From Pseudomonas sp. H9 (GTDB lineage Bacteria; Pseudomonadota; Gammaproteobacteria; Pseudomonadales; Pseudomonadaceae), in assembly GCF_004353925.1 (NCBI RefSeq), contig NZ_SMOK01000003.1:124001-188000 (forward strand): a stretch of 64,000 bases of DNA, read 5' to 3'. The number at the start of each line of letters is the position of its first letter. The stretch's first letter is position 1. Below are positions 50,003 through 59,520 of this stretch, in pieces. The notes under the pieces are model-generated. The model was given only the letters and a program-made list of their open reading frames with translations. It was not told the DNA's origin and made no database searches. The position numbers were made by a program, and so were the translations under genes.

Positions 50003-52038
50003 CTGATCAAAACAGCCAGTTCTTTGCGATCCTCACTGCAATTGGCGAAGCCAAGCAAGCCAACGCCGATGCCTTGGGCGTCCCCTGGACCTTTTCCCAA
50101 ATGGGCGTCGGCGATGCCAACGGCGCCGATCCCGTTCCGTCGCGTACGCAAACCAGCCTGATCAATGAGCGCCGTCGCGCACCCTTGAACCAGCTCAAGG
50201 TTGATCCCGAAAACCTGAACATCATTATCGCCGAGCAAGTCATTCCCCCTGACGTCGGCGGCTGGTGGATTCGGGAAATTGGTCTCTATGACACTGATGG
50301 AGATCTGGTCGCAGTGGCTAACTGTGCGCCGAGCTTCAAGCCGCTACTGAGCCAAGGCACAGGCAAGACACAGGTCGTGCGGCTGAACATCATCGTGACC
50401 AGTACAGCCAATGTGCAGTTGAAAATTGACCCCAGTGTGGTTTTAGCGACCCGCGAATGGGTTACCGAAGAGCTCGCAAAACAGGACTTCAAGCATTCGG
50501 TGCTAGCCGCAACGACCGCAGCGATTACCCTGAGCGGCGTGCAGACGATCGATGGGATTGTACTGACAGCTGGGGCCCGAGTGCTGGTAAAAAACCAGGC
50601 TGCGGCCAAGGATAATGGCCTTTACCAAGTAGTCGCTGGTGGTCTCTGGACGCGCTGTGCCGATGCGGACACCACTGCCAAAGTCACACCAGGCATGCTG
50701 GTGTTGGTGGAGAAAGGAACGCTCAATGGTGACAGCGCCTGGCAGCTGGTAACCGATAGCCCGATTACCCTGGGCACGTCAGGATTGAGCTTTGAAATGG
50801 CTTTTGGCCGCACTGGGGTGGCGGCGAGTACCTATCGCAGTGTCACTGTAGACAAATACGGTCGTGTGGTTTCCGCAGCCAATCCGACCACCGCAGCAGG
50901 CTACGGCCTTACAGATGTCTACACGATGGTACAAATCGACACCGCCATGGCCCTCAAAGCACCGTTAGCGAGTCCTACGTTTACCGGCATTCCTGCCGGT
51001 CCGACCGCAGCGGCGGGAACCAACACTACACAACTAGCCACCACCGCCTTTGTCGCTGCGCTTGGTGCACTCAAAGCGAACTTAGCGAGCCCCACGTTTA
51101 CCGGTGTCCCTGCCTGCCCGACAGCAGCGCCAGGAAGTAATACCGCACAACTGGCTAATACAGCCTTTGTACAAGCAGCCATCGCGGCTTTAGTGGCGTC
51201 CTCACCTGCAGCGCTGGATACCCTGAATGAATTAGCAGCAGCGTTGGGGAATGATCCCAACTTTGCGACGACCATAACCAATCTGCTGGCTCTAAAGGCA
51301 CCTTTGGAATCGCCCATTTTTACGGGAAGCCCCCAGACGCCAACACCGCAGCAGTTTGACGCTGATACTTCAATTGCTACCACAGAATTTGTGCAGCGAG
51401 CATTGGGCAGCCTGCCAGGCGATCCGATTCTGGTCTCGGCCAACATCACACTTGTGAATGCACAGGCAGGCAATCTGTTTCTGAACACAGATACCTGGCA
51501 AATAACTCTACCGTCGTTGGCCGTAACACCTAACGGTTCGGCATTCCATTTTTTGTTCATGAAGGAAGGTGGTTCGTTAAAAGGTAGCGGCACAGAAACT
51601 ATTCAAGGCATCAGCGCCGCGAACTCATATACCGCTTACCGAGGTGAAAAAGTCACAGTAGTTAAGCGAAACAATGCTTGGTATCTGGGAGGCGGTGGGC
51701 TAGGAGCAGAAGCCTTCCTTGCCAACATCGGCACAAATGGTTACCAGAAGCTAGCGAGCGGCCTGATTGTTCAGTGGGGTAGAGCACTCGTTCCTCTTTC
51801 AGTGGCCACGGCCAACATGGATACCGTATTCCCAATGCTGTTTCCCAATGCGTGCCTAAGTGTTGTTGCGAGTACTGGTCTAAATACCAGTAACTACGAC
51901 AACAACGCCAACTTCCGTACGGACAAACAAAGCGTCAGCATAGGAACCCCTAGTGCGTCAGGGTTCGACGCGCAGGTTTTCATCGAAAACAATGTTAATG
52001 ATCAACGAGTTATGAATTGGCACGCCGTTGGGTATTAA
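49999..52038 (+). CDS. H: tail fibre protein H
   Basis: 679 residues. Residues 1-150 are the baseplate-attachment domain (FFAILTAIGEAKQANADALG, VPWTFSQMGVGDANG, GGWWIREIGLYD). A middle section has three repeats of the type LKAPLASPTFTGIPAGPTAA...TTQLATTAFV (about 313-470). The C-terminal 100 residues (YQKLASGLIVQWGRA ... FPNACLSVVAS ... NWHAVGY) form a receptor-binding tip of the gp53-like type. It should decide host range. Its DNA becomes A+T-richer toward the 3' end, as expected for an exchanged tip. Confidence 0.92.
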   Translation: MTDQNSQFFAILTAIGEAKQANADALGVPWTFSQMGVGDANGADPVPSRTQTSLINERRRAPLNQLKVDPENLNIIIAEQVIPPDVGGWWIREIGLYDTDGDLVAVANCAPSFKPLLSQGTGKTQVVRLNIIVTSTANVQLKIDPSVVLATREWVTEELAKQDFKHSVLAATTAAITLSGVQTIDGIVLTAGARVLVKNQAAAKDNGLYQVVAGGLWTRCADADTTAKVTPGMLVLVEKGTLNGDSAWQLVTDSPITLGTSGLSFEMAFGRTGVAASTYRSVTVDKYGRVVSAANPTTAAGYGLTDVYTMVQIDTAMALKAPLASPTFTGIPAGPTAAAGTNTTQLATTAFVAALGALKANLASPTFTGVPACPTAAPGSNTAQLANTAFVQAAIAALVASSPAALDTLNELAAALGNDPNFATTITNLLALKAPLESPIFTGSPQTPTPQQFDADTSIATTEFVQRALGSLPGDPILVSANITLVNAQAGNLFLNTDTWQITLPSLAVTPNGSAFHFLFMKEGGSLKGSGTETIQGISAANSYTAYRGEKVTVVKRNNAWYLGGGGLGAEAFLANIGTNGYQKLASGLIVQWGRALVPLSVATANMDTVFPMLFPNACLSVVASTGLNTSNYDNNANFRTDKQSVSIGTPSASGFDAQVFIENNVNDQRVMNWHAVGY

Positions 52039-52048
52039 GGGGCTAGAT

Positions 52049-52468
52049 ATGAAAATTTACGCATGCTCTCGGTTGGGAACTTTTTTAATGGAAGGTACCC
52101 ATTCCGATATCCCAGCAGATGCGGTAGAAATTAGCAGCGAACTTTACGGACAGCTGCTTGACGGACAGTCGAGTGGCCAAGCGATTGACTTCAGCATCAG
52201 CCCTCCCGCGTTGAAAGCACGCGTGGTTCAGGGTACCGCCGCGATGGAGCGCGCTTTGCGAGATAGCTTGCTGGATTCCACAGAGTGGCTATCAACCCGC
52301 CACCGCGACGAGCTAGACATGCAGCGGCCGACCACCCTCACCGCTGAGCAGTTCTCTGAGCTGCTGACCTACCGCCAGGCCTTGCGTGACTGGCCACAAT
52401 CGGAAGCCTTTCCCGATGGCCTGCAGCGCCCGATCGCACCGTTCTGGATCGCCGAGCAAAATCAATAA
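52049..52468 (+). CDS. tail fibre assembly chaperone
   Basis: 139 residues from the ATG at 52049, with AAGGGG 7 bases upstream. The C-terminal half has the phage tail assembly chaperone pattern LLDSTEWLSTRHRDELDMQRPTTLTAEQFSELLTYRQALRDWP. It follows H after 10 bases and should fold or trimerise that fibre tip; the two normally travel together. Confidence 0.85.
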   Translation: MKIYACSRLGTFLMEGTHSDIPADAVEISSELYGQLLDGQSSGQAIDFSISPPALKARVVQGTAAMERALRDSLLDSTEWLSTRHRDELDMQRPTTLTAEQFSELLTYRQALRDWPQSEAFPDGLQRPIAPFWIAEQNQ

Positions 52469-52481
52469 CACTCCCTGGGCT

Positions 52482-52500
52482 TGTAGATTGTCACGCTACA
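52482..52500. promoter_or_regulatory. late-promoter activator site before FI
   Basis: TGTAG-N9-CTACA (TGT-N13-ACA), 75 bases before the sheath gene. Its outer ten bases are identical to the P/O site. Confidence 0.65.
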
Positions 52501-52537
52501 AGCCTCATCGCTCGCCCATCCGCCACGCGCGCGGCAG

Positions 52538-52565
52538 CCTGTGCAGTGTCATTTAACTGCACAGG
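52538..52565 (+). promoter_or_regulatory. 10-bp perfect hairpin directly before the tail-sheath gene
   Basis: CCTGTGCAGT-GTCATTTA-ACTGCACAGG ends 9 bases before the FI start codon. The only Shine-Dalgarno-like bases (CAGG) lie in its 3' arm. It may stop leftover transcription from H or mask translation of readthrough RNA. Confidence 0.6.
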
Positions 52566-52574
52566 CACACTCCC

Positions 52575-53747
52575 ATGGCCACCGATTACCATCACGGTGT
52601 ACGCGTCCTCGAAATCAACGAGGGCACCCGCCCCATTCGCACCGTCGCCACTGCCGTGGTGGGCATGGTCTGCACTGCGCAGGATGCCGACGCCACCGTC
52701 TTCCCACTGAACAAGCCCGTCTTGCTGACCGATGTGCTCACCGCGTCCGGCAAGGCCGGTGAAGCGGGTACCCTGGCCAAGAGCCTGGACGCAATCGCCG
52801 ATCAGGCCAGCCCGGTCACCGTCGTGGTCCGGGTCGCCGAAGGCGAAACCGAAGCAGAAACCACCACCAACATCATCGGCGGCGTCACGCCTACCGGACA
52901 GTACACCGGTCTCAAGGCACTGCTGGCTGCCGAAGCCCAGCTCGGCGTTAAGCCGCGCATCCTCGGCGTACCAGGTCTCGACAACCTGGACGTGACTACC
53001 GAACTGGTGGCCATTGCACAGAAGCTACGGGGCTTCGCTTACGCCAACTGCTTCGGCTGTGAGACCGTCTCCGAAGCCCTGGCCTACCGCGCAGGCTTTG
53101 GCGCCCGTGAACTGATGCTGATCTGGCCCGACTTTATCAACTGGGACACCGTCACTAGCAGCGCCCAACCGGCCGCCGCCGTGGCCCGAGCCCTGGGCCT
53201 GCGCGCCAAGCTCGATGAGCAGGTGGGCTGGCACAAGACCCTGTCCAACGTGCCGGTTAACGGCGTGTCGGGCCTTTCCAAGGACATCTTCTTCGACCTG
53301 CAGAACCCTGCCACCGACGCCGGTCTGCTGAACGCCGATGAGGTCACTACCCTGATCCGCCGCGATGGCTTCCGCTTCTGGGGCTCGCGTACCTGCTCGG
53401 AAGACCCGCTGTTCGCCTTCGAGAACTACACCCGTTCAGCGCAGGTACTGGCCGACACCATGGCCGAGGCGCACTTCTGGGCAGTCGACAAGCCAATGCA
53501 CCCGAGCCTGGTCCGCGACATTGTCGAGGGCATCAACGCCAAGATGCGCGAACTGACGCGCAACGGTTATCTGCTGGGTGGTGAGTGCTGGTACGACGAG
53601 GCCGCCAACGACAAGGACACCCTCAAGGCCGGCAAGCTGTACCTGGACTACGACTACACCCCGGTACCGCCGCTGGAGAACCTGCTGCTGCGCCAGCGCA
53701 TCACTGACCGCCACCTGGTGCAGTTCGCTGCCGCCGTCAACGCCTGA
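52575..53747 (+). CDS. FI: tail sheath protein FI
   Basis: 390 residues, usual length. DYHHGVRVLEINEGTRPIRTVATAVVGMV, then LGVKPRILGVPGLD and FRFWGSRTCSEDPLFAFENYTRSAQVLADTM are sheath landmarks. It contracts around the tube at injection. No ordinary ribosome site; a hairpin precedes it. Confidence 0.95.
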   Translation: MATDYHHGVRVLEINEGTRPIRTVATAVVGMVCTAQDADATVFPLNKPVLLTDVLTASGKAGEAGTLAKSLDAIADQASPVTVVVRVAEGETEAETTTNIIGGVTPTGQYTGLKALLAAEAQLGVKPRILGVPGLDNLDVTTELVAIAQKLRGFAYANCFGCETVSEALAYRAGFGARELMLIWPDFINWDTVTSSAQPAAAVARALGLRAKLDEQVGWHKTLSNVPVNGVSGLSKDIFFDLQNPATDAGLLNADEVTTLIRRDGFRFWGSRTCSEDPLFAFENYTRSAQVLADTMAEAHFWAVDKPMHPSLVRDIVEGINAKMRELTRNGYLLGGECWYDEAANDKDTLKAGKLYLDYDYTPVPPLENLLLRQRITDRHLVQFAAAVNA

Positions 53748-53794
53748 TCCCATTTGTCCGCGCGGCCTCGGTCGCGCCGTAGGAGAGCCCGAGC

Positions 53795-54310
53795 ATGGCC
53801 CTGCCCAAGAAACTCAAGCACCTCAACCTGTTCAACGACGGCAACAGCTACCTGGGCGTGGCCAAGTCGCTCACCCTGCCCACCCTCGGCCGCAAGTTCG
53901 AAGCCTACCGGGGCGGCGGCATGGAGGGCCCGGTCAAGGTCGACCTCGGCCACAGTGACGACGGTCTGCAGATTGAATGGACCCTCGGCGGCTGGGACCT
54001 GATCGCCCTGCGCCAGTTCGGCACGGTACGTGTGGACGGAGTGCAATTGCGCTTCGCAGCGTCCGTCCAGCGTGACGACACCGCCGAAGTCAGTGCTGTG
54101 GAGATCGTCATGCGTGGCCGTCATGAAGAAGTCGACTTCGGCGATGCCGAGCCTGGTGAAGACACCGAGCACAAGATCACCACCGCCCTCACCTACTACA
54201 AGCTCACCGTCGACGGCGAAGAGCTCGTCGAGATCGATTTGCTCAACTTCATCTACGTGGTGAACGGCAAGGATCTGCTCGAAGAGCACCGCAAAGCCAT
54301 TGGCATCTAA
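53795..54310 (+). CDS. FII: tail tube protein FII
   Basis: 171 residues; AGGAG lies 9 bases upstream. ALPKKLKHLNLFNDGNSYLGVAKSLTLPTLGRKFEAYRGGGMEGPVKVD is the P2 tube opening. It forms the inner tail tube, follows FI after 47 bases. Confidence 0.95.
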   Translation: MALPKKLKHLNLFNDGNSYLGVAKSLTLPTLGRKFEAYRGGGMEGPVKVDLGHSDDGLQIEWTLGGWDLIALRQFGTVRVDGVQLRFAASVQRDDTAEVSAVEIVMRGRHEEVDFGDAEPGEDTEHKITTALTYYKLTVDGEELVEIDLLNFIYVVNGKDLLEEHRKAIGI

Positions 54311-54340
54311 CACCCCACTTCAGACCCAAGGAGCACGCCC

Positions 54341-54667
54341 ATGAAAGCCACCGAACAAGCCCAACCGGCCAAAAATTTCAACGAAGAGACCATCGCCCTG
54401 GACACGCCGATCATTCGCGGCGAGACGACCATCACCACCCTCACCTTGCGCAAGCCCGCCAGCGGCGAATTGCGCGGTGTCAGCCTGATCGACCTGGCCC
54501 AGATGGACGTACTGACACTGCGCAAGGTGCTGCCACGTATCACTACCCCAACCCTGACTGACATCGAGATCGGCCGCATGGACCCCGCTGACCTGCTCCA
54601 GTGTGGCGTGGCAGTCGGCAGTTTTTTGCTGAAGAAGTCGGACAGGGAAGCTGCCCTCGTTGCGTAG
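54341..54667 (+). CDS. E: tail assembly chaperone E (unshifted product)
   Basis: 108 residues; AAGGAG lies 7 bases upstream. LDTPIIRGETTITTLTLRKPASGELRGVSLIDLAQMDV is the P2 E pattern. At 54622-54628 the frame reads T TTT TTG, a -1 slippery heptamer, so part of the ribosomes shift into the E' frame. Confidence 0.92.
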   Translation: MKATEQAQPAKNFNEETIALDTPIIRGETTITTLTLRKPASGELRGVSLIDLAQMDVLTLRKVLPRITTPTLTDIEIGRMDPADLLQCGVAVGSFLLKKSDREAALVA

Positions 54668-54798
54668 ATGACGCGATGGCTGACCTGGCCATCGTCTTTC
54701 ACTGGGGCCCTGCGGACATGGATCCGCTGCCCCTTTCCGAATTGATGGATTGGCGCGAGCGAGCCATAACGCGCTGGGAGCAAACCCATGGCAAATGA
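54341..54798 (+). CDS. E': E+E' frameshift product (join 54341..54628, 54628..54798)
   Basis: After slipping back one base at T TTT TTG (54622-54628) translation continues GCT GAA GAA in the second frame to a TGA at 54796-54798, giving about 152 residues. The added part ends with the GpE motif MADLAIVFHWGPADMDPLPLSELMDW near its C terminus, which has no start of its own with a good ribosome site. Such shifted tail chaperones bind the tape measure protein, whose gene starts 11 bases before this stop. Confidence 0.88.
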
Positions 54799-57757
54799 CC
54801 TGAAGATGGAAGTCGTGCTCCAGGCCATCGACCGCGCCACCCGCCCCATTCGAGCCGTCACCCAGAGCAGCATTGGTCTTGGCCAGGCACTGAAGCAATC
54901 GCGTGACAGCCTCAAGCAGCTGCAGGCCACCCAGGCGGATGTGACCAGCTTCCGCCAGGCCAAGGCTGCCAGCATTGAGCAAGCCGCCGCCCTGAAGGCC
55001 AGCCAAGACCGTGTGAACCAACTGTCCGGCGCACTGAAAGCCCATGAGCAGGCTGTCCGCCCGCTGCAGACCAGCTATGACCAACTGAAGGCAGAAACAA
55101 CAGCCCTCGATACTCGGCACAAGGCCCTCACCCAGCAACTGCGCGAGACCCGCGAACAGTCCCGAGCCGCCAACCAGGTCTGGCAGGAGAACCGCAAACG
55201 CATCCGCGAACTGGGTCAGCAGATTGGTAACACCGCCGAGCCGACGCAAAAATTACGTGACGAATACGCCGCGCTGGTTACCAAGCAGCAAGCCCAACTT
55301 GAGCTGGTGCGTCGGCTTAGTGGCAGCCAGAAGGAACTTCAGCAACAACACCGAGCCAGCTCCAGCAGCGCCCGCGAACAGCGGGAACGTCTGGCAGACC
55401 TTTCCGGCCAGCTCCAGGAAGCCCGTGCCCCGATGCAAGGGCTCAACCAGGAGTTCCGCACCGCTGTACGCGAATCTCAAACACTGAAGACTAAGCACAG
55501 CGCACAGGGGCAGGTACTCCAGGGCTTGCGCGACAAGCTCCGTGCTGCCGGCATCAGCACCAAGAGCCTCAGCGAAGGTGAGCGGCAGCTGCGTACGGCC
55601 ATCGCCAGTACCACCCAGACCATCGGCCAGCAGGAAGCACGGTTCAAGCGCCTGGCGGCCCAGCAGCGTCAGTTGGCAGCGGCCAAGCAAGGCCTTGAGA
55701 AGTCACAGGCTCTGGCAGGCAGCATGGCCGCAAACGGTGCAGGTGCAGCCGCAGCAGGGGCCGCCATGGGAGCGCCTGTGCTGGGTGCAGTGAAAAGCTA
55801 CATGAGCTTCGAGGATGCCATGCTCGGTGTAGCCAAACAGGTGGAAGGTGCGCGCGACGACAACGGCAACCTCACCGCCACCTACTACGAGATGGGCGAC
55901 GCCATCAAAGCCATGGCGGAACGCATCCCAATGGCCACCACCGACATCGCGGCCCTTGTTGAAGGCGCTGCGCGCATGGGCGTCCAGGGCAAAGAAAACC
56001 TGCTCAGTTTTGCTGAAGTCGCGGCCAACGCCGCCACCGCCTTCGAGCTGCCTGCTGATGCGATCGGCGAGAACCTGGCGCGGATTGCCGACCTGTACAA
56101 GATCCCGATCGAGAACGTCAGCCAGCTTGGCGATGCCATCAACTTTCTGGACGACAACGCCAAGTCCAAGGGCGCGGACATCATCGACGTGCTGCAGCGC
56201 ACCGCCGGTGTCACGGCTTCGGTAGGCATGAGCTACAAGGATGCCGCCGCCCTCGGTTCGACCTTCCTCACCCTGGGCGCCACCGCTGAAACTGCAGGCA
56301 CCGCGACCAACGCCATGATCCGTGAGCTCGCGATTGCCACCCAGCAGCCCAAGCGTTTTCAGAGTGGACTGAAAGCCCTGGGCATGGAAGCTAAGGCCTT
56401 GCAGGAAGGCATGACGACTGACTCCACAGGCACCATCCTCAACGTCCTGGACGCCATCAACCGCCTGCCCAAAAAGGAACAGTTAGGTGTGGCCACCGAG
56501 CTGTTCGGCAAAGAGTTCGGCGATGACGCCTCCAAATTGGCACAGAACATCGGCGAGTACCGCCGTCAGCTGGAGCTGGCCAGCTCGGCCGAAGGTGATG
56601 GCTCGATGCAACGGGAAGCGGATATCCGTGCGGCGGCAATGTCCGCGAAAATGGATATGGCCAAGAACCGGGCTTTCAACCTTGCCGCCACCCTGGGCGA
56701 AACGCTGCGCCCCACGTTGGTGAACCTGGTGGAAAGCTTCAACAGCGTAATCAGCGGGGTGACTGGATGGGTCAAAGCTAACCCGGCCCTCACCGGTCAG
56801 ATCATCAGAGTGGTGGCAGGTGTGGCGGTGCTGGCCACCGGTTTTGGTGCCGTCGCTTTGGCAATGGCCTCACTGCTGGGTCCGTTTGCCATGGTGCGCT
56901 ATGCGCTGACCTTGTTCGGCATCAAAAGCCTCGGTGCGGTCACTGCCTTCAAAAGCCTCGGCACGGCCCTGCTGTGGGTCGGCAAAGCCGTCCTGTTCAT
57001 CGGGCGCGCGCTGCTGATGAACCCCATTGGCCTGGCTGTCGCGGCGATCGCGGGCGCAGCGTATCTCATCTACAAGAACTGGGAGCCGATCAAGGCGTTC
57101 TTCCTCGGCCTGTGGACCCAGATTCAGACCGGATTCAACTCAGGACTGTCCGGCATTCTCGGATTGATCGCCAACTTCAGCCCGATCGGCCTGTTCTACA
57201 GTGCCTTCGCGGCGGTGATGAATTACTTCGGCGTCGATCTGCCGGCGCAATTCACCGGCTTCGGCAGCATGCTTATCGACGGCTTGGTCAACGGCATCAC
57301 CAACAAGCTCGGCGCGGTGAAGGAAGCCATCACCGGCGCCGGGGAATCCACCATCGGCTGGTTCAAGGAAAAGCTCGGCATTCACTCTCCCTCTCGCGTA
57401 TTCGCAGAACTGGGGGGCTTCACGATGGCCGGCCTTGAGCAGGGTTTGGCGGGCAACCAGAGCGGCCCACTCGGCGCTGTCACCAACCTGAGCAAGCAGC
57501 TCACCGATGCCGGCGCATTCGCTATCGGCGCCGGCGCCCAAGGTATGGACATTGATAACCGTCCACCTTTGTCTGCAGCTCCGCCTGCCGGCCAAAATGC
57601 GGGGGCAAGCTCTTCGCTACCGCCGATGGTATTCAACATCCACCCATCTGCCGGAATGGATGAGCAGGCCTTGGCAAAACTGGTCGCAGCCGAAGTGGCC
57701 AAAATTCAACGTTCCAACCAAGCGCGCAGCCGTAGTGCGCTGTCTGATGGAGAGTAA
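54788..57757 (+). CDS. T: tail tape measure protein T
   Basis: 989 residues; long coiled coil (about 30-310), a Gly/Ala-rich hinge (AANGAGAAAAGAAMGAPVLGAV), the TP901-type core (about 335-620), hydrophobic helices (about 665-760), and a C-terminal end with GWFKEKLGIHSPSRVFAELGG. It sets tail length and probably leaves during DNA entry. Overlaps E'. Confidence 0.93.
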   Translation: MANDLKMEVVLQAIDRATRPIRAVTQSSIGLGQALKQSRDSLKQLQATQADVTSFRQAKAASIEQAAALKASQDRVNQLSGALKAHEQAVRPLQTSYDQLKAETTALDTRHKALTQQLRETREQSRAANQVWQENRKRIRELGQQIGNTAEPTQKLRDEYAALVTKQQAQLELVRRLSGSQKELQQQHRASSSSAREQRERLADLSGQLQEARAPMQGLNQEFRTAVRESQTLKTKHSAQGQVLQGLRDKLRAAGISTKSLSEGERQLRTAIASTTQTIGQQEARFKRLAAQQRQLAAAKQGLEKSQALAGSMAANGAGAAAAGAAMGAPVLGAVKSYMSFEDAMLGVAKQVEGARDDNGNLTATYYEMGDAIKAMAERIPMATTDIAALVEGAARMGVQGKENLLSFAEVAANAATAFELPADAIGENLARIADLYKIPIENVSQLGDAINFLDDNAKSKGADIIDVLQRTAGVTASVGMSYKDAAALGSTFLTLGATAETAGTATNAMIRELAIATQQPKRFQSGLKALGMEAKALQEGMTTDSTGTILNVLDAINRLPKKEQLGVATELFGKEFGDDASKLAQNIGEYRRQLELASSAEGDGSMQREADIRAAAMSAKMDMAKNRAFNLAATLGETLRPTLVNLVESFNSVISGVTGWVKANPALTGQIIRVVAGVAVLATGFGAVALAMASLLGPFAMVRYALTLFGIKSLGAVTAFKSLGTALLWVGKAVLFIGRALLMNPIGLAVAAIAGAAYLIYKNWEPIKAFFLGLWTQIQTGFNSGLSGILGLIANFSPIGLFYSAFAAVMNYFGVDLPAQFTGFGSMLIDGLVNGITNKLGAVKEAITGAGESTIGWFKEKLGIHSPSRVFAELGGFTMAGLEQGLAGNQSGPLGAVTNLSKQLTDAGAFAIGAGAQGMDIDNRPPLSAAPPAGQNAGASSSLPPMVFNIHPSAGMDEQALAKLVAAEVAKIQRSNQARSRSALSDGE

Positions 57758-57763
57758 CCCGCC

Positions 57764-58204
57764 ATGATGCTGGCCCTCGGCATGTTCGTGTTCAGCCTGG
57801 AAACCCTCGCGTACCAGGAGTTTCAACGCCAGACCGACTGGCGCCACGGCAGCACCTCACGTATCGGCACCAACCCGGCACGTCAGTTTCTGGGCCGTGG
57901 CGATGACAGCATCACCCTTCCCGGCGTGCTGCTGCCCGCCCTGGCCGGTAGTCCGCTCAGCCTCGACACCCTGCGGATGATGGCCGACATGGGCAAGGCA
58001 TGGCCTTTGGTGGAAGGCACCGGGAAGATCTACGGGCTGTGGGTGATCGAATCGCTCAGTGACACACGTACCCTGTTTTTCCGCGACGGCGCCGCCCGCC
58101 GGATCGAGTTCACCCTCAAGCTGACCCGGATTGATGACGGACGTGTTGACCAACTGGGTATCCTGACGGGTGCCGTCGGTGGCCTGCTGCGAGGTGTGCT
58201 GTGA
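57764..58204 (+). CDS. U: tail protein U
   Basis: 146 residues. LGMFVFSLETLAYQEFQRQTDWRHGSTSRIGTNPARQFLGRGDDSITLPG is the P2 U opening. It forms the tail hub with D. An ATG codon follows the first one; GGAG lies 11 bases upstream. Confidence 0.93.
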   Translation: MMLALGMFVFSLETLAYQEFQRQTDWRHGSTSRIGTNPARQFLGRGDDSITLPGVLLPALAGSPLSLDTLRMMADMGKAWPLVEGTGKIYGLWVIESLSDTRTLFFRDGAARRIEFTLKLTRIDDGRVDQLGILTGAVGGLLRGVL

Positions 58205-59484
58205 GTCTCCTGGAGCAAGCGGGAGATCTGCTCCAGGACACCGCCAGCCGGTACCGCAAGGCAACGGCCTACCCGCAACCCATCTGCCGTGTGATGGTCA
58301 ATGGCCAGGACATCACCCACTCGATCGAGAAACGCCTGATCAGCATCGAGCTGACCGACAACCGCGGCATGGAAGCCGACCAGCTCGACATCAACCTCAG
58401 CGACCATGACGGCCTGCTGGCCATCCCGCCACGCGGTGCCACCGTTCGGCTGTGGCTGGGTTGGAGCGACACCGGTCTGGTCGACAAGGGCAGCTTCACC
58501 GTTGACGAGACCGAGCACAGCGGCGCCCCGGACACCCTCAGCATTCGTGCCCGCAGTGCGGATCTGCGCGGCGGCCTCAAAACCAAGCGGGAACGTAGCT
58601 GGAGCAGCACCGCCCTGGGCACAGTGATTGGTGCCATTGCTGCCGCCCACGGCCTGGCACCGGTGATCAGTCCACTACTCGCTGCCATCGAACTGCTGCA
58701 TCTCGACCAGGCCAATGAAAGCGACGCCAACCTGCTGACTCGCCTGGGTCAGGAGTACGACGCGATATCAGCCGTGAAGGCTGGCCGACTACTGTTCATG
58801 CCGGCGGGCAACAGCACCACTGCCAGCGGTTCGGCTCTACCACACGTGGTACTGACCAGGACTGACGGCGACCAACACCGGTTTCTGCAGGCTGACCGCG
58901 ATAGCTACACCGGCGTAAAGGCGTACTACTACGAGGTCAACAGTGCTGAGAAAAAGGAAGCGATTGCCGGCGCCGGTGACAACTTCAAGGAGTTGCGCCA
59001 CAGCTACACCGATCAAGCCAGCGCATTGCAGGCCGCCCGGGCAGAGTGGAAACGTCTGCAGCGCGGTACTGCGACGCTGAGTTACAGCCTGGCCAAAGGC
59101 CGGCCGGAGCTTACCCCCGATCAGACCTACAGCCTCTTTGGGGTCAAGACCGAAATCGACGCCATCATCTGGTTAGGCGGCAATCTGCGTCACAGCTTCA
59201 CCCCTGACAGTTTCACCACCAGCCTGGATCTGGAATCCAAGCTGCCTGACCAGGACGGTGTTGAAGATCTGGTCGAGAAGAGTGTCGAGTACACGGGCGT
59301 CACCGCGACTTACCGTGATGAAAAAGACGGCAAGCAAAAGCCGGTCACGGCAGGAGCTCAAACCAATGCGAAGCGGCTTCCCCATCTCTACGCCGGCAAG
59401 GGCAGTGCGCAGCGTGCGGTGGATCGGGAATGGAAGCATCTGCAAGCCACCAAAGCTGGCCGTAGTCTAGCGAGCACAAATTAA
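58201..59484 (+). CDS. D: tail hub protein D (late control D)
   Basis: 427 residues from a GTG that overlaps the U stop (GTGA). YPQPICRVMVNGQDITHSIEKRLISIELTDNRGMEADQLDINL is the D family core. It carries the V spike. Last rightward late gene; a two-way terminator follows at once. Confidence 0.93.
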   Translation: MSLLEQAGDLLQDTASRYRKATAYPQPICRVMVNGQDITHSIEKRLISIELTDNRGMEADQLDINLSDHDGLLAIPPRGATVRLWLGWSDTGLVDKGSFTVDETEHSGAPDTLSIRARSADLRGGLKTKRERSWSSTALGTVIGAIAAAHGLAPVISPLLAAIELLHLDQANESDANLLTRLGQEYDAISAVKAGRLLFMPAGNSTTASGSALPHVVLTRTDGDQHRFLQADRDSYTGVKAYYYEVNSAEKKEAIAGAGDNFKELRHSYTDQASALQAARAEWKRLQRGTATLSYSLAKGRPELTPDQTYSLFGVKTEIDAIIWLGGNLRHSFTPDSFTTSLDLESKLPDQDGVEDLVEKSVEYTGVTATYRDEKDGKQKPVTAGAQTNAKRLPHLYAGKGSAQRAVDREWKHLQATKAGRSLASTN

Positions 59485-59512
59485 AAGGGCGCCATCTTGG
59501 CGCCCTTACTTG
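59485..59512. terminator. bidirectional terminator between D and cargo operon
   Basis: AAGGGCGCC-ATCTT-GGCGCCCTT, one base after the D stop. On the minus strand it is followed by TTAATTTG after the arm's own T's, so it also ends the leftward operon. Confidence 0.85.
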
Positions 59513-59520
59513 ATACTATG

